From positions 19,474 to 83,473 of the forward strand of contig NZ_SJFN01000018.1 of the NCBI RefSeq assembly GCF_004328075.1: DNA of 64,000 nucleotides, written 5' to 3'. The first letter of the stretch is position 1, and each line of letters starts with the position of its first letter. The stretch is from Siculibacillus lacustris. GTDB lineage: Bacteria > Pseudomonadota > Alphaproteobacteria > Rhizobiales > Ancalomicrobiaceae. The notes beneath the pieces were generated by a model. It worked only from the letters and a program-made list of their open reading frames with translations. It ran no database searches and was not told where the DNA came from. Positions 47,145 through 55,649 of this stretch are shown one piece after another. A program made the translations under genes and the position numbers.

Positions 47145-47600
47145 ATGTCATCCAACTCGATTCCCCCACCGGGGGCGACGCGGGACGCGCCGACCCATTT
47201 CGTCGAACTGTGGGGCGACGTGGTCGACACCCGTCATCTGGCGGGCGCCATCGTCATCGCCGCGATCATCAGCGTCACCACCTATCTCGTCGCCGGCCGC
47301 CTGTTCGCGTCGCTGGCGCCGACCCCGGCGCTGGCCCAGGCCTATGCCATGCTCGCCGGCCTCGGCGGCTGCGTGGTGTCCGGCGCGGTCTGCGCCAAGC
47401 TGTTCCCGCCCAAGCGCGACGTGGTCGACGAAGCGGTCGATCCCCATTGGCGCGACGAGGCGTTGGCTCAGCTCGAGAGCGAGACCGGCACGCTCGGCGA
47501 CTTCGCCTCGCTGTCGCCGGCGACCCTCGCCGAACTCAAGGAGGTCGGCCTCTACGAGACCTTCGCCGCGGCGCCCGCCGCCACCGTGAAGGAGGTGTGA
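47145..47600 (+). CDS. Small membrane subunit of a TctA-like transporter
   Basis: 151-aa protein with two hydrophobic segments (AGAIVIAAIISVTTYLVAGR, ~residues 29-50; AYAMLAGLGGCVVSGAVCAK, ~66-86) and an acidic cytoplasmic-type C-terminus. No named family recognised. It precedes the TctA-like permease by 1 nt, with an AAGGAGG ribosome site at its own 3' end serving the next gene, as small TctB-type subunits do. ATG 47145 has AGGGAGGG ~10 nt upstream; the longer frame from 47046 is polar low-complexity. Confidence 0.65.
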   Translation: MSSNSIPPPGATRDAPTHFVELWGDVVDTRHLAGAIVIAAIISVTTYLVAGRLFASLAPTPALAQAYAMLAGLGGCVVSGAVCAKLFPPKRDVVDEAVDPHWRDEALAQLESETGTLGDFASLSPATLAELKEVGLYETFAAAPAATVKEV

Positions 47601-47601
47601 G

Positions 47602-48987
47602 ATGGACGGTCTGCTCTACGACATCCTGATCGCCGTCAGCATGGGCCTGATCGGTGCGGTGGTCTTCGCCGGCATCGGCCTGATCTCCGGCACCGACGAG
47701 ACCACGACCCTCGCCCCGATCACCCTGTTGGTGGTGCTGCTCGGCGTGCCGCCGGTCGGCGTCTTCACCTTCTGGCTCGCCGGCGCGGTCTCCAAACACA
47801 TGACCCACGCGGTGCCGACGGCGCTCCTGGGGATTCCCGGCGACACCATGGCGGTGCCGCTGCTGCAACAGGCGACGATCGCCCGCAATCTCGGCATTCC
47901 CCACATCGCGCTGCGCAAGATGATCTCCGGCGGTCTGATCGCCGCCTTCATCGCGGTGCCGCTGTCGGTCGGCTTCGCCCTGCTGCTGGCGCCGTTCGGT
48001 CAGTCGATCACCGCCTGGGCGCCCTGGCTGTTCCTCGCCGCCGCGGTGTTGATCGCCTACTTCTCGGCCGGCCGCTGGGGCGCGATCCTGGCGCTGGTTC
48101 CCTTCGTGTTGGTGATCCTGGCGCTCCAGACCTACACCGCGAAATACGGCGTGAAGCTCGGCATCAGCTACTTCCTCGGCATCGCCATCGGACCGCTGAT
48201 CACCGATCTGTTCTGCGTCCTGTCGCCGTTCGAGCGGCGCAAGATGGTCCGCGACGGACACCGCAAGTTCTCGCTCGCCCCCGACGTCAAGAGCTGGGGC
48301 GGCTGGTTCCCCAATCCATTCCGCGTGCTCGACCGCTCGCAGATCGGCTGGACCCTGGGCACCGCGGCGGTGTCGAGTGCCACCTTCGTGTTCAGCCCGG
48401 TGGCGATGACGGTGATCATGGGCGAAGTGGTCGGCTCGCGCATCAAACACGCCTATCACCGCCTGACCTCGGTGCTCAGCGTGCGGAACGGCGTGACCGA
48501 ATCGACCTACATCGCCGAGGCGCTGATTCCGCTGATCGCCTTCGGTCTGCCCCTGTCGCCGGTCGCCGCCGGCCCGGCCGCGCCGCTGTTCAACGCGCCG
48601 CCGCGGTTCTCGATCGATGCCGCTGCCGGCAAGATCGTCAACCTCCACACCCTGATGACCCCGGGCGAGTTCCTCGGCTACGGCCTGCTCGCCGTGGTGC
48701 TGGCGGCGCTCGTCGCCTATCCCTTCGCGATGAACTATGCCCGCGTCGCCGCGGCCTATGTCTCGCGCAAGATCAGCCACGAGGCGATCGTCGGGACCTT
48801 CGTCGGTCTGGTGCTGGTCATCGGCCTGTGGGAGGGCGGCATTCTCGGTCTGTTGGTGGTGGTGGCGGTCGGTCTGGTCGGCGGCCTGCTCTACCGGGTG
48901 CTCGGCTTCAACACCGGCGTCCAGTTCATGGGCTACTACACCGCGATCCTCAGCGTGCCGGCGATCCTCAAGCTGCTCGGCCTCTGA
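47602..48987 (+). CDS. TctA-family (tripartite carboxylate type) permease, candidate mevalonate importer
   Basis: 461-aa membrane protein with about 11-12 hydrophobic segments. TctA-like features: ISGTDETTTLAPITLLVVLL and ALLGIPGDTMAVPLL in place of the usual glycine-rich IPG motif, FLGIAIGPLITDLF, and VTESTYIAEALIPLIAFGLP as the repeated half. No periplasmic binding protein (TctC) gene is nearby. Following mvaA on the same strand, it is a good candidate for mevalonate uptake (inference). Strong ribosome site AAGGAGG overlaps the upstream gene. Confidence 0.75.
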   Translation: MDGLLYDILIAVSMGLIGAVVFAGIGLISGTDETTTLAPITLLVVLLGVPPVGVFTFWLAGAVSKHMTHAVPTALLGIPGDTMAVPLLQQATIARNLGIPHIALRKMISGGLIAAFIAVPLSVGFALLLAPFGQSITAWAPWLFLAAAVLIAYFSAGRWGAILALVPFVLVILALQTYTAKYGVKLGISYFLGIAIGPLITDLFCVLSPFERRKMVRDGHRKFSLAPDVKSWGGWFPNPFRVLDRSQIGWTLGTAAVSSATFVFSPVAMTVIMGEVVGSRIKHAYHRLTSVLSVRNGVTESTYIAEALIPLIAFGLPLSPVAAGPAAPLFNAPPRFSIDAAAGKIVNLHTLMTPGEFLGYGLLAVVLAALVAYPFAMNYARVAAAYVSRKISHEAIVGTFVGLVLVIGLWEGGILGLLVVVAVGLVGGLLYRVLGFNTGVQFMGYYTAILSVPAILKLLGL

Positions 48988-49010
48988 ACGGTCCGAACGG
49001 CTCTGCCTCG

Positions 49011-49039
49011 ACGCCGCCGTGGGTCTCCCGCGGCGGCGT
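49011..49039. terminator. Hairpin between convergent permease and sdaA
   Basis: ACGCCGCCG / CGGCGGCGT perfect 9-bp stem with an 11-nt loop; no strong T-tract. Confidence 0.55.
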
Positions 49040-49051
49040 TCGACGTTGCGC

Positions 49052-50434
49052 TCAGCACTCGACGATGTTGACGGCGAGACCGCCGCGGGCGGTCTCCTTG
49101 TATTTGGTCATCATGTCGGCGCCGGTCTCGCGCATGGTCTTCATCACCTGATCGAGGCTGACGAAGTGCTTGCCGTCGCCGCGCAGGGCCATCCGCGCGG
49201 CGTTGATCGCCTGGACCGAGGCCATCGCGTTGCGCTCGATGCAAGGGATCTGGACCAGACCGTCGACCGGATCGCAGGTCAGGCCGAGGTGGTGCTCCAT
49301 GCCGATCTCGGCGGCGTTCTCGACCTGCTCGGGCGTCCCGCCCATCACCGCACAGAGCCCGGCGGCGGCCATCGAGCAGGCGACGCCGACCTCGCCCTGG
49401 CAGCCGACCTCGGCGCCGGAGATGCTGGCGTTGAGCTTGTAGAGCAGGCCGATCGCGCCGGCGGTGAGCAGGAAATCGGCGACGCCGGCGGCGTCGCCCC
49501 GCAGGAAGCGCGTGTAGTAATGCAGCACCGCCGGGACGATGCCGGCCGCGCCGTTGGTCGGCGCGGTCACCACGCGGCCGCCGGCGGCGTTCTCCTCGTT
49601 GACCGCGAGCGCATAGAGATTGACCCAGTCGAGGATCTGCATCGGATCGCTGAGGGCGGCTTCCGGTCGCGAGATCAGCGCGGCGTAGAGCGCGGCGGCG
49701 CGGCGGCGGACCGCGAGCCGGCCGGGGAGGGTGCCTTCGGTCGCCAGCCCTCGGCGGACGCAGCTCTGCATCGCCTGCCAGATGTCGTCGATCGCCGCGG
49801 CGATCTCGGCGTCGCTGCGGCGGGTGCGCTCGTTCTCGCGCACCAGGGCGGCGATCGACAGGCCGGCGCCGCGCGCCCGGGCGATCAACTCGGCCGCCGA
49901 GGCGAAAGGGTAGGGCACCGGCGGGGCGTCGGCGGCGATCGTCAGGCCGGAGCCGGCCGTGTCCTGGCCGTCGACGACGAAGCCGCCGCCGACCGAATAA
50001 TAGATCCGATCGAGGATCTCGCCGCTGCCGGCGTCCGCGGCGACGAGGCGCAGGGCGTTGACGTGGAAGGGCAGGATCTCGTCGGGGGAAAACGCGAGAT
50101 CGCTCGCTGCGTCGAACGCGATCGGTCGGCGTCCGAGCAGGCTCAGGGATCGCCGCTCGTGCACCTCTCGCAGAACACCGGCGATCGCCTCGACGTCGAC
50201 GGTTTCGGGCGCATGGCCGGCGAGGCCGAGGATCACCGCGGTGTCGCTGCCGTGCCCGCGACCGGTGGCGCCGAGCGAGCCGAAGAACCGGCAGGAGACC
50301 CGTGCGACCTCCGGCAATCGGCCGCCCTCGGCGATCTCGTCGACGAACATCCGGGCGGCCCGCATCGGGCCCATGGTGTGGGAGCTGCTCGGCCCGATGC
50401 CGATCTTGAACAGCGTGAAGATCGAGAGCCGCAT
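49052..50434 (-). CDS. sdaA: L-serine ammonia-lyase (iron-sulfur)
   Basis: 460-aa single-chain L-serine dehydratase that converts serine to pyruvate and ammonia. Start [20 protein letters not shown] is the classic beta-domain N-terminus. The alpha-domain shows [20 protein letters not shown] and [20 protein letters not shown], carrying the [4Fe-4S] cysteines. Length is normal. It stands alone between convergent and divergent neighbours and could feed pyruvate from serine. No regulator lies next to it. Confidence 0.94.
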   Translation of the reverse strand: MRLSIFTLFKIGIGPSSSHTMGPMRAARMFVDEIAEGGRLPEVARVSCRFFGSLGATGRGHGSDTAVILGLAGHAPETVDVEAIAGVLREVHERRSLSLLGRRPIAFDAASDLAFSPDEILPFHVNALRLVAADAGSGEILDRIYYSVGGGFVVDGQDTAGSGLTIAADAPPVPYPFASAAELIARARGAGLSIAALVRENERTRRSDAEIAAAIDDIWQAMQSCVRRGLATEGTLPGRLAVRRRAAALYAALISRPEAALSDPMQILDWVNLYALAVNEENAAGGRVVTAPTNGAAGIVPAVLHYYTRFLRGDAAGVADFLLTAGAIGLLYKLNASISGAEVGCQGEVGVACSMAAAGLCAVMGGTPEQVENAAEIGMEHHLGLTCDPVDGLVQIPCIERNAMASVQAINAARMALRGDGKHFVSLDQVMKTMRETGADMMTKYKETARGGLAVNIVEC

Positions 50435-50793
50435 GGAAGCCGCCGTTCCGGAAACGCTTCGGGAGGTCGAGAGCGGGCGACGCGCCGCGTCCGCTTTCGA
50501 CCGAGTGATGCGAATGGATTGTTAGGCCACGGTGGGGCTCGGCGCCAGGGCGGCGGCGACGCCGTCCCCCGGTGTGCGCGGGCGGACCCGCCCGCGCCGT
50601 CGACGGGCGCCGATCGGCGATCCCCTCGGGAATACGCTCTCCGAGCGACTGGCGGCGACCACGTCAAAATCGTCGAGGCACGTCAGATCGGCCTCCGCGA
50701 CGAAAAAATCGGCCGGGGGCGGAATAAGTCGGCCCGGCATCCGGTCTCTCTCCCCGTGGGGCATCACGCCCCTGAACGAGACGGGAGCAAACC
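50435..50793. other. 359-bp divergent gap with GC-rich palindrome
   Basis: Between sdaA (-) and the phosphoesterase gene (+). At 50576-50597 GCGCGGGCGG-AC-CCGCCCGCGC is a perfect palindrome. GGGAATA at ~50628 could be an ECF-type -35 for the phosphoesterase/sigma operon, but no convincing -10 could be matched. No gene seen. Confidence 0.4.
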
Positions 50794-51756
50794 ATGCGCC
50801 ATCACGACGACGACCCGAAACTCGACGCCGACGGCATCGCCCGTCGTGGCTTTCTCGAATGCATGGCCTGGGCCGGCACCGGTGTCCTGTGGTCGATCGG
50901 CGGCGGCCTGCCGTCGAGCCTGGGCCTGACCCGAGCGCTCGCCGCCGAGGCGCCCACCGGTGCCGCTCCCTTCACCTTCCTTCAGATCAGCGACAGCCAC
51001 GTCGGCTTCGACAAACCCGCCAACCCCGATGCGACGGCGACGCTGCGCGAGGCGGTCGGGCGGATCGCCGGCCTGCCCGTGAAGCCGTCCTTCGTGATCC
51101 ACACCGGCGACATCAGCCATCTCTCCAAGGACAAGGAGTTCGACGACGCCGACCAGATCCTGCGGGAGGTCGGGCTGCCGATGTTCTTCGTTCCCGGCGA
51201 ACACGACCTGCTCGACGAGGGCCGAGGCAAGTCCTACCTCGCCCGCTACGGCAAGGGCTCGCGCGGCGCCGGCTGGTACAGCTTCGACCAGAACGGCGTG
51301 CACTTCGTCGGCCTGGTCAACGTCGTCGATCTCAAGGCCGGCGGACTGGGCAACCTCGGCGCCGACCAGATCGCCTGGCTCGAGCGGGATCTCGCCGGGC
51401 TCCCGTCGAGCACGCCGATCGTGGTCTTCGCCCATATCCCGTTGTGGACGGTCGCGGCCGAATGGGGCTGGGGCACCGCCGACGGCGCCCAGGCCCTCGG
51501 TCATCTGAAGCGCTTCGGCTCGGTCACGGTGCTCAACGGCCACATCCATCAGGTGATGCAGAAGATCGAAGGCAACGTCACCTTCCATACCGCCCGTTCG
51601 ACCGCTTTCCCCCAGCCGGTGCCGGGCACGGCGCCCTCGCCGGGGCCGCTGAAGGTGCCGGCCGGCGAGTTGCGCAAGCTGCTCGGCATCGCCACCGTCG
51701 ATGTGGTGAGCGGCGACGGCCCGCTCGCCATCGTCGATCGTCCGCTCGCCGGCTGA
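50794..51756 (+). CDS. Tat-exported metallophosphoesterase
   Basis: 320-aa calcineurin-like phosphoesterase. Residues 14-50 are a Tat signal (ARRGFLE, hydrophobic MAWAGTGVLWSIGGGL, then ALAAEA cleavage region). Metal-site motifs: ISDSHVG, HTGDISHLS, PGEHDLL (GNHE variant), VFAHIPLW and NGHIHQ. Exported to the periplasm; substrate unknown. It heads a run with a cupredoxin, an ECF sigma factor and an anti-sigma factor, an arrangement known in other proteobacteria and suggesting oxidative or metal stress control. Confidence 0.88.
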   Translation: MRHHDDDPKLDADGIARRGFLECMAWAGTGVLWSIGGGLPSSLGLTRALAAEAPTGAAPFTFLQISDSHVGFDKPANPDATATLREAVGRIAGLPVKPSFVIHTGDISHLSKDKEFDDADQILREVGLPMFFVPGEHDLLDEGRGKSYLARYGKGSRGAGWYSFDQNGVHFVGLVNVVDLKAGGLGNLGADQIAWLERDLAGLPSSTPIVVFAHIPLWTVAAEWGWGTADGAQALGHLKRFGSVTVLNGHIHQVMQKIEGNVTFHTARSTAFPQPVPGTAPSPGPLKVPAGELRKLLGIATVDVVSGDGPLAIVDRPLAG

Positions 51757-51812
51757 TCGCGGCGCCAAGCGGCCGTGAGGCTCGCGTCCGATCTTTCCGT
51801 TGCGACATCGAG

Positions 51813-52193
51813 ATGAGATCCATGATCAAGGTATGTCCCGCGACCATCGCCGTCGCGATCCTCGTCGCCGTCGGCGCTCCCGGCGTCGCACCGGCGTCGG
51901 CGGCCGACGCCCTGCCGACCGCCCTTTCGGCAGGGATAGGCACCGTCGCCGTGCGGATCGACAATTTCACCTTCACGCCGACCGACATCACCGTGACGGC
52001 GGGAACCACCGTCACCTGGACCAATGGTGACGACATCCCCCATACTGTGGTGGCGAGCGATCGCAGCTTTCGCTCGCCGGTGCTGGATACCGACGAGGGC
52101 TTCTCCTTCACCTTCACCGCGATCGGGACCTTCGAATATTTCTGTTCCTTGCATCCCCACATGGTGGGGATCATCCGGGTCGTCGCCTCCTGA
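51813..52193 (+). CDS. Periplasmic cupredoxin (amicyanin/plastocyanin-like)
   Basis: ~126-aa blue-copper protein. Signal peptide to about residue 31 ([20 protein letters not shown] ... ASAADA). Type 1 copper ligands: His in [11 protein letters not shown] and Cys/His/Met in [12 protein letters not shown]. The beta-sandwich is complete and short, as in amicyanin-like electron carriers. Start may be ATG 51813 or 51822. It sits between the phosphoesterase and the sigma factor on the same strand. Confidence 0.9.
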   Translation: MRSMIKVCPATIAVAILVAVGAPGVAPASAADALPTALSAGIGTVAVRIDNFTFTPTDITVTAGTTVTWTNGDDIPHTVVASDRSFRSPVLDTDEGFSFTFTAIGTFEYFCSLHPHMVGIIRVVAS

Positions 52194-52220
52194 CGACGCA
52201 CCGACAGAGGAAAAGCACCG

Positions 52221-52934
52221 ATGCTCGATCTCGCTGGTGCCCTGATCGCCCATGTCGGCGCGGACCCGATCGGCCGATGGTCTCCCACCCCGCTCGTCGC
52301 CGGGTGGCGGGACCGCGTCGGCGCCGGTCTCCTTGCCTTCGCGATGTGGTTCGACGGCGCACGACGTCGGACCGCCACGTCCCGAGCCGGCGCCGCCGAC
52401 ACCACGGTACGCCGGTTCGAGATCGAGATTCTGCCCCATATCGACGCGGCCTACGACCTCGCCCGCTATCTCTGTGGCGACGCGGACGTGGCCGAGGACG
52501 TGGTGCAGGAGGCCTGTCTGCGCGCCTTCCGCGCCGTCGAAACCCGCCAGGGCGGCAGTCCCCGGGCTTGGCTTCTGGCGATCGTCCGCAACTGTCACCT
52601 CGACTGGCGCGACCGTGTGCGGCGGGCCCCGACGGCCCATGCGCAGACGGCCGACGGCGAGGACGATCCGTTGGAGGCGATCGCGGCGACGGGCGATCCC
52701 GAGGCGGATCTCTTGCGCCGCAGCGAGGCGCAGGCGGTCCGCGAAGTCCTCGCCACCCTGCCGGAGGCGGTGCGGGAGATCTTGGTGCTGCGCGACATCG
52801 AAGATTGTTCCTATCGCGAGATCGCCGAGATCCTCGACGTCCCGATCGGTACGGTGATGTCCAGGCTCGCGCGGGCGCGCAAGGCCTTCGCGGTCCGCTG
52901 GACGGCGCTCTCGCGCGGAGGAGTCGAGCGATGA
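52221..52934 (+). CDS. ECF-type RNA polymerase sigma factor
   Basis: 237-aa sigma-70 family factor. Region 2: [20 protein letters not shown] then [14 protein letters not shown]; region 4: [20 protein letters not shown] followed by [17 protein letters not shown]. The first ~65 residues are an N-terminal extension (with [14 protein letters not shown]) that ECF factors usually lack. AGAGGAAA before ATG 52221 supports the long form, though an in-frame ATG at ~52344 gives a normal length. The anti-sigma gene overlaps by 4 nt. Confidence 0.9.
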   Translation: MLDLAGALIAHVGADPIGRWSPTPLVAGWRDRVGAGLLAFAMWFDGARRRTATSRAGAADTTVRRFEIEILPHIDAAYDLARYLCGDADVAEDVVQEACLRAFRAVETRQGGSPRAWLLAIVRNCHLDWRDRVRRAPTAHAQTADGEDDPLEAIAATGDPEADLLRRSEAQAVREVLATLPEAVREILVLRDIEDCSYREIAEILDVPIGTVMSRLARARKAFAVRWTALSRGGVER

Positions 52935-53734
52935 CCGAAGACCGCGGCAACGTCGACGATGCCTGCGAGGAATGGGCGCCGTTGCTCGGTGGCCTGGTCG
53001 ACGGCGAGATCGATGCCGCCCATGCCCTCGCCTGCGAGCGACACCTCGAGACCTGCGAAGCCTGCCGGCGCAGGCTGGCCGGGATCCGCGCCGTCCGTGC
53101 GACACTGGCTCGGCCCGAGTTGCGTCACCGCGCGCCGCCGCACCTCGAGGACAAGATCCGCGACGCCCTCGCCGCGGCGGCGGGCCTTCGGCGCCGTGTC
53201 GCGCCGTCGCGCTTCGGGGGCGACGCGATGGCGCTCCTCGATCGGGTCGGTCGCTGGAGTCTGGTGCCGTCGCTCGCCGCGCTCGCCGTCGCCGTCGTCC
53301 TCGTCGTGACGCCGCGCCCGGAGGAGGGGCCGGAGCCACAGTTGGTCGCCAGCCACGTCCGCTCGCTGCTCGCCGATCACTTGACCGACGTGGCGACGTC
53401 CGATCGCCACACCGTGAAGCCGTGGTTCGCCGGAAAGGTCGACTTCTCGCCGCCGGTGATCGATCTGGCGGCGCGCGGTTTCCCGCTGGCCGGTGGCCGG
53501 CTCGACTATGTCGGTGGCCGCGTCGTCGCCGCGCTCGTCTATCGCCGCAACGGGCACGTCATCAATCTGTTCGTCTGGCCGGACGCGGGGCTCGGCAGCC
53601 GGGCCGCGAGCCGGGAGGGCTACAGCATGATTCGCTGGGCCCAGGCGGGGCTCGCCTTCTGGGCGGTGTCCGATCTCAATCCGGTCGAGCTGCGGGAGTT
53701 CCAGGAAGACTTCGCCGAAGCCTCGCCGCGCTGA
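52931..53734 (+). CDS. Membrane-anchored zinc-type anti-sigma factor
   Basis: 267-aa anti-sigma factor. N-terminal zinc anti-sigma domain with [16 protein letters not shown] (H-x3-C-x2-C). One membrane segment ([20 protein letters not shown], ~103-122), then a periplasmic domain (~125-267). It holds the ECF sigma factor inactive at the membrane until a periplasmic signal acts. ATGA overlap with the sigma gene ensures coupled synthesis. Confidence 0.88.
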   Translation: MTEDRGNVDDACEEWAPLLGGLVDGEIDAAHALACERHLETCEACRRRLAGIRAVRATLARPELRHRAPPHLEDKIRDALAAAAGLRRRVAPSRFGGDAMALLDRVGRWSLVPSLAALAVAVVLVVTPRPEEGPEPQLVASHVRSLLADHLTDVATSDRHTVKPWFAGKVDFSPPVIDLAARGFPLAGGRLDYVGGRVVAALVYRRNGHVINLFVWPDAGLGSRAASREGYSMIRWAQAGLAFWAVSDLNPVELREFQEDFAEASPR

Positions 53735-54282
53735 CGCGCCGATCGGCCGCCATCGGTGCGGCACGGGCGCAGACGCGCGACGTCACCGGCGTCGCCTCGG
53801 GGCAACGGACCAAGAACGGATCTGTTCGTGGTGTTGAAGGTGTGTGGCGCGCCCGTACACCACCACTCGCGGCGGCGCGGCGGGGTCTGGCGCTACGGTC
53901 GGACCTCGTCGGGCGGCATCGCCACCGCCTGGAAGACGCTGCGCTTCAATCCGGCGCAAGGCCTGAACTTGCCCCCGACCGGAATGTTCACCCGCGGCCA
54001 CCACGTCGGCGGTTTCCACGGGCCGAGCCCGGATCCGGAGCCGCTCTGCCGCTTCGTCGAATTCGGCGCCTTCTGGCCGCGGGTCATCATGAAATCGTGG
54101 AACGGCGACGGGATGACGACGCTGCCGTGGATGCATCCGGAGGGGAGCTCCGAGATCCGCGAAGCGATCGCGGCGCGGCGACCACGCCGACCGTCGGCCG
54201 GCGCGCCGTCCATGGCCGGCGGCCGCGGATCGGCCGCTGCGACGGTGTCGTCCTCGAAACCCGAGGCCGCTGGGTGCCGCCG
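53735..54282. other. 548-bp region of unclear content
   Basis: Between the anti-sigma gene (+) and the DadA-like gene (-). GTGGTGT (53828) pairs with ACACCAC (53857) around a 22-nt loop, a possible terminator or structured RNA. From ~53880 to ~54140 both a + frame (RYGRTSSGGIATAWKTLRFN; TRGHHVGGFHGPSPDPEPLC) and the opposing - frame (53893-54213) have gene-like composition, with no start signal or recognised family. It could be a gene remnant, a dispersed repeat or an unknown small gene. Confidence 0.4.
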
Positions 54283-55506
54283 TCAGGGGTGGAACGGCTG
54301 CGGATCGACGCCGGGGGCTTCGCCGGCGATCATCTCGGCGAGCAGGCGGCCGGAGACCGGGCCGAGGGTGAAGCCCTGGTGGCCGTGGCCGAAGTCGAAC
54401 CACAGGCCGGGATGGTTCGGTGCGGCGCCGATCATCGGCAGCATGCCGGCGAGCACCGGGCGCTCGCCGAACCACGGGTCGGGATCGACCGAGTTGCCGA
54501 GGTCGAGGAGATCGCGGGCCGCCGCTTCGGCGCGCGCCAGTTGCACCGGGGTGGCGGGCGCGTCGCGGCCGGTGAACTCGGCGCCGGTGGTGATCCTGAG
54601 GCCGCGGGCCATCGGCGCCAGGACGTAGCCCCAATCCTCGTCGTAGAACGAACGGGCGAGGGTGGCGCCGCCGACATAGTGGCGGTGGTAACCGCGCATG
54701 CGCAGCATCGAAAACGTATAGCCGAGCGGCTTCAGCACGTCGGGCGACCAGGGGCCGAGCGCGACGACGGCGATCTCCGCCTCGATCGGTCCATCGGCGG
54801 TGGCGACCGACCAGCCGGATCGCGCCGGTTTCAGGCTCAGCGCGTCGCCGATCCGCAGGGTACCGCCGTTCCGGGTGAACAGCGCCGCATAGGCCTTCAC
54901 CAGCCCGCCCGGATCGCTGACCGTCCACGGATCGGTCCAATGGACGGCGCCGGCGATCGGTCCGACCAGCGCCGGTTCGAGCGCGCGCACGGCGGGCGCA
55001 TCGAGGATGCGGTGAGGGATGCCGTAGTGCTCGCCGATCCGGCGCGCCTCGGCGATACCCTCCTCGAAGCCGGCGGGGCGGCGATGCAGCGCCAGATAGC
55101 CGTCGCGGCGGATCAACGCTTCCGCCCCCGCCTCGCGGATCAGCAGGTCGTGCTCGGGGGCGGCATGGGCGATCAGCGAGGCGTAGGCCTCGGAGATCGC
55201 CGAATGGCGGTGGGCTTCCGAATTCCACCAGTAGCGGGCGATCGGTTCGGCATGGTCGGGCATCGCCGAGAGCTTGTAATGGACGTCGTTGGTCAGGCCG
55301 AGCGCCACCTTGGCGAGGCTCGGCACGTCGCGCGGCATCGCGTAGGGCTCGACCGCTTCGCTCTGGATGATTCCGGCATTGCCGTGGCTGGTCTCTTCGC
55401 CGGGGGGGCGGCGATCGACCACGACCACCGAGAAGCCGCGCTTCTGCAGATGCAGGGCGGCGCCGATGCCGACCATGCCGGCGCCGAGGACGAGGGCGGT
55501 GCGCAT
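54283..55506 (-). CDS. FAD-dependent D-amino acid dehydrogenase-like protein
   Basis: 407-aa DAO/DadA-family oxidoreductase. N-terminal FAD-binding TALVLGAGMVGIGAALHL and the ETSHGNAGIIQSEAVEPYAM loop typical of DadA; C-terminal FAD contact FDFGHGHQGFTLGPVSGRLL. Probably oxidatively deaminates D-amino acids to 2-oxoacids, passing electrons to quinone. As the distal gene of the peptide-uptake cluster it may treat D-residues released from imported peptides (inference). A 26-codon ORF ends 1 nt before its ATG. Confidence 0.87.
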   Translation of the reverse strand: MRTALVLGAGMVGIGAALHLQKRGFSVVVVDRRPPGEETSHGNAGIIQSEAVEPYAMPRDVPSLAKVALGLTNDVHYKLSAMPDHAEPIARYWWNSEAHRHSAISEAYASLIAHAAPEHDLLIREAGAEALIRRDGYLALHRRPAGFEEGIAEARRIGEHYGIPHRILDAPAVRALEPALVGPIAGAVHWTDPWTVSDPGGLVKAYAALFTRNGGTLRIGDALSLKPARSGWSVATADGPIEAEIAVVALGPWSPDVLKPLGYTFSMLRMRGYHRHYVGGATLARSFYDEDWGYVLAPMARGLRITTGAEFTGRDAPATPVQLARAEAAARDLLDLGNSVDPDPWFGERPVLAGMLPMIGAAPNHPGLWFDFGHGHQGFTLGPVSGRLLAEMIAGEAPGVDPQPFHP

Positions 55507-55507
55507 C

Positions 55508-55588
55508 TCAGGCCCTCCCGTCGGTCGGGGAGCGGCGGCCGGCGAGGATCGCGGCGCGGCGGGGCAGGGTCTGGCGGATCGATGTCAT
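55508..55588 (-). CDS. Possible 26-residue ORF upstream of the DadA-like gene
   Basis: ATG 55588 preceded by GAGGAC, Arg-rich product (MTSIRQTLPRRAAILAGRRS then six more residues), stop TGA followed after 1 nt by the DadA-like ATG. The spacing suggests translational coupling, and GGGAGG inside its end would serve the next gene. It may be a leader, a small protein or chance. Confidence 0.3.
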   Translation of the reverse strand: MTSIRQTLPRRAAILAGRRSPTDGRA

Positions 55589-55649
55589 CGGACGTCCTCG
55601 AAGGGGGCTCGGCCGCCGGATCGAGCGGCCGCGGGAGGGCACGGGGGCC

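Noticed and set aside
50576..50597. GC-rich palindrome as a terminator
   Set aside because: It lies between divergent genes, where no transcript should end, and has only a 2-nt loop and no T-tract.
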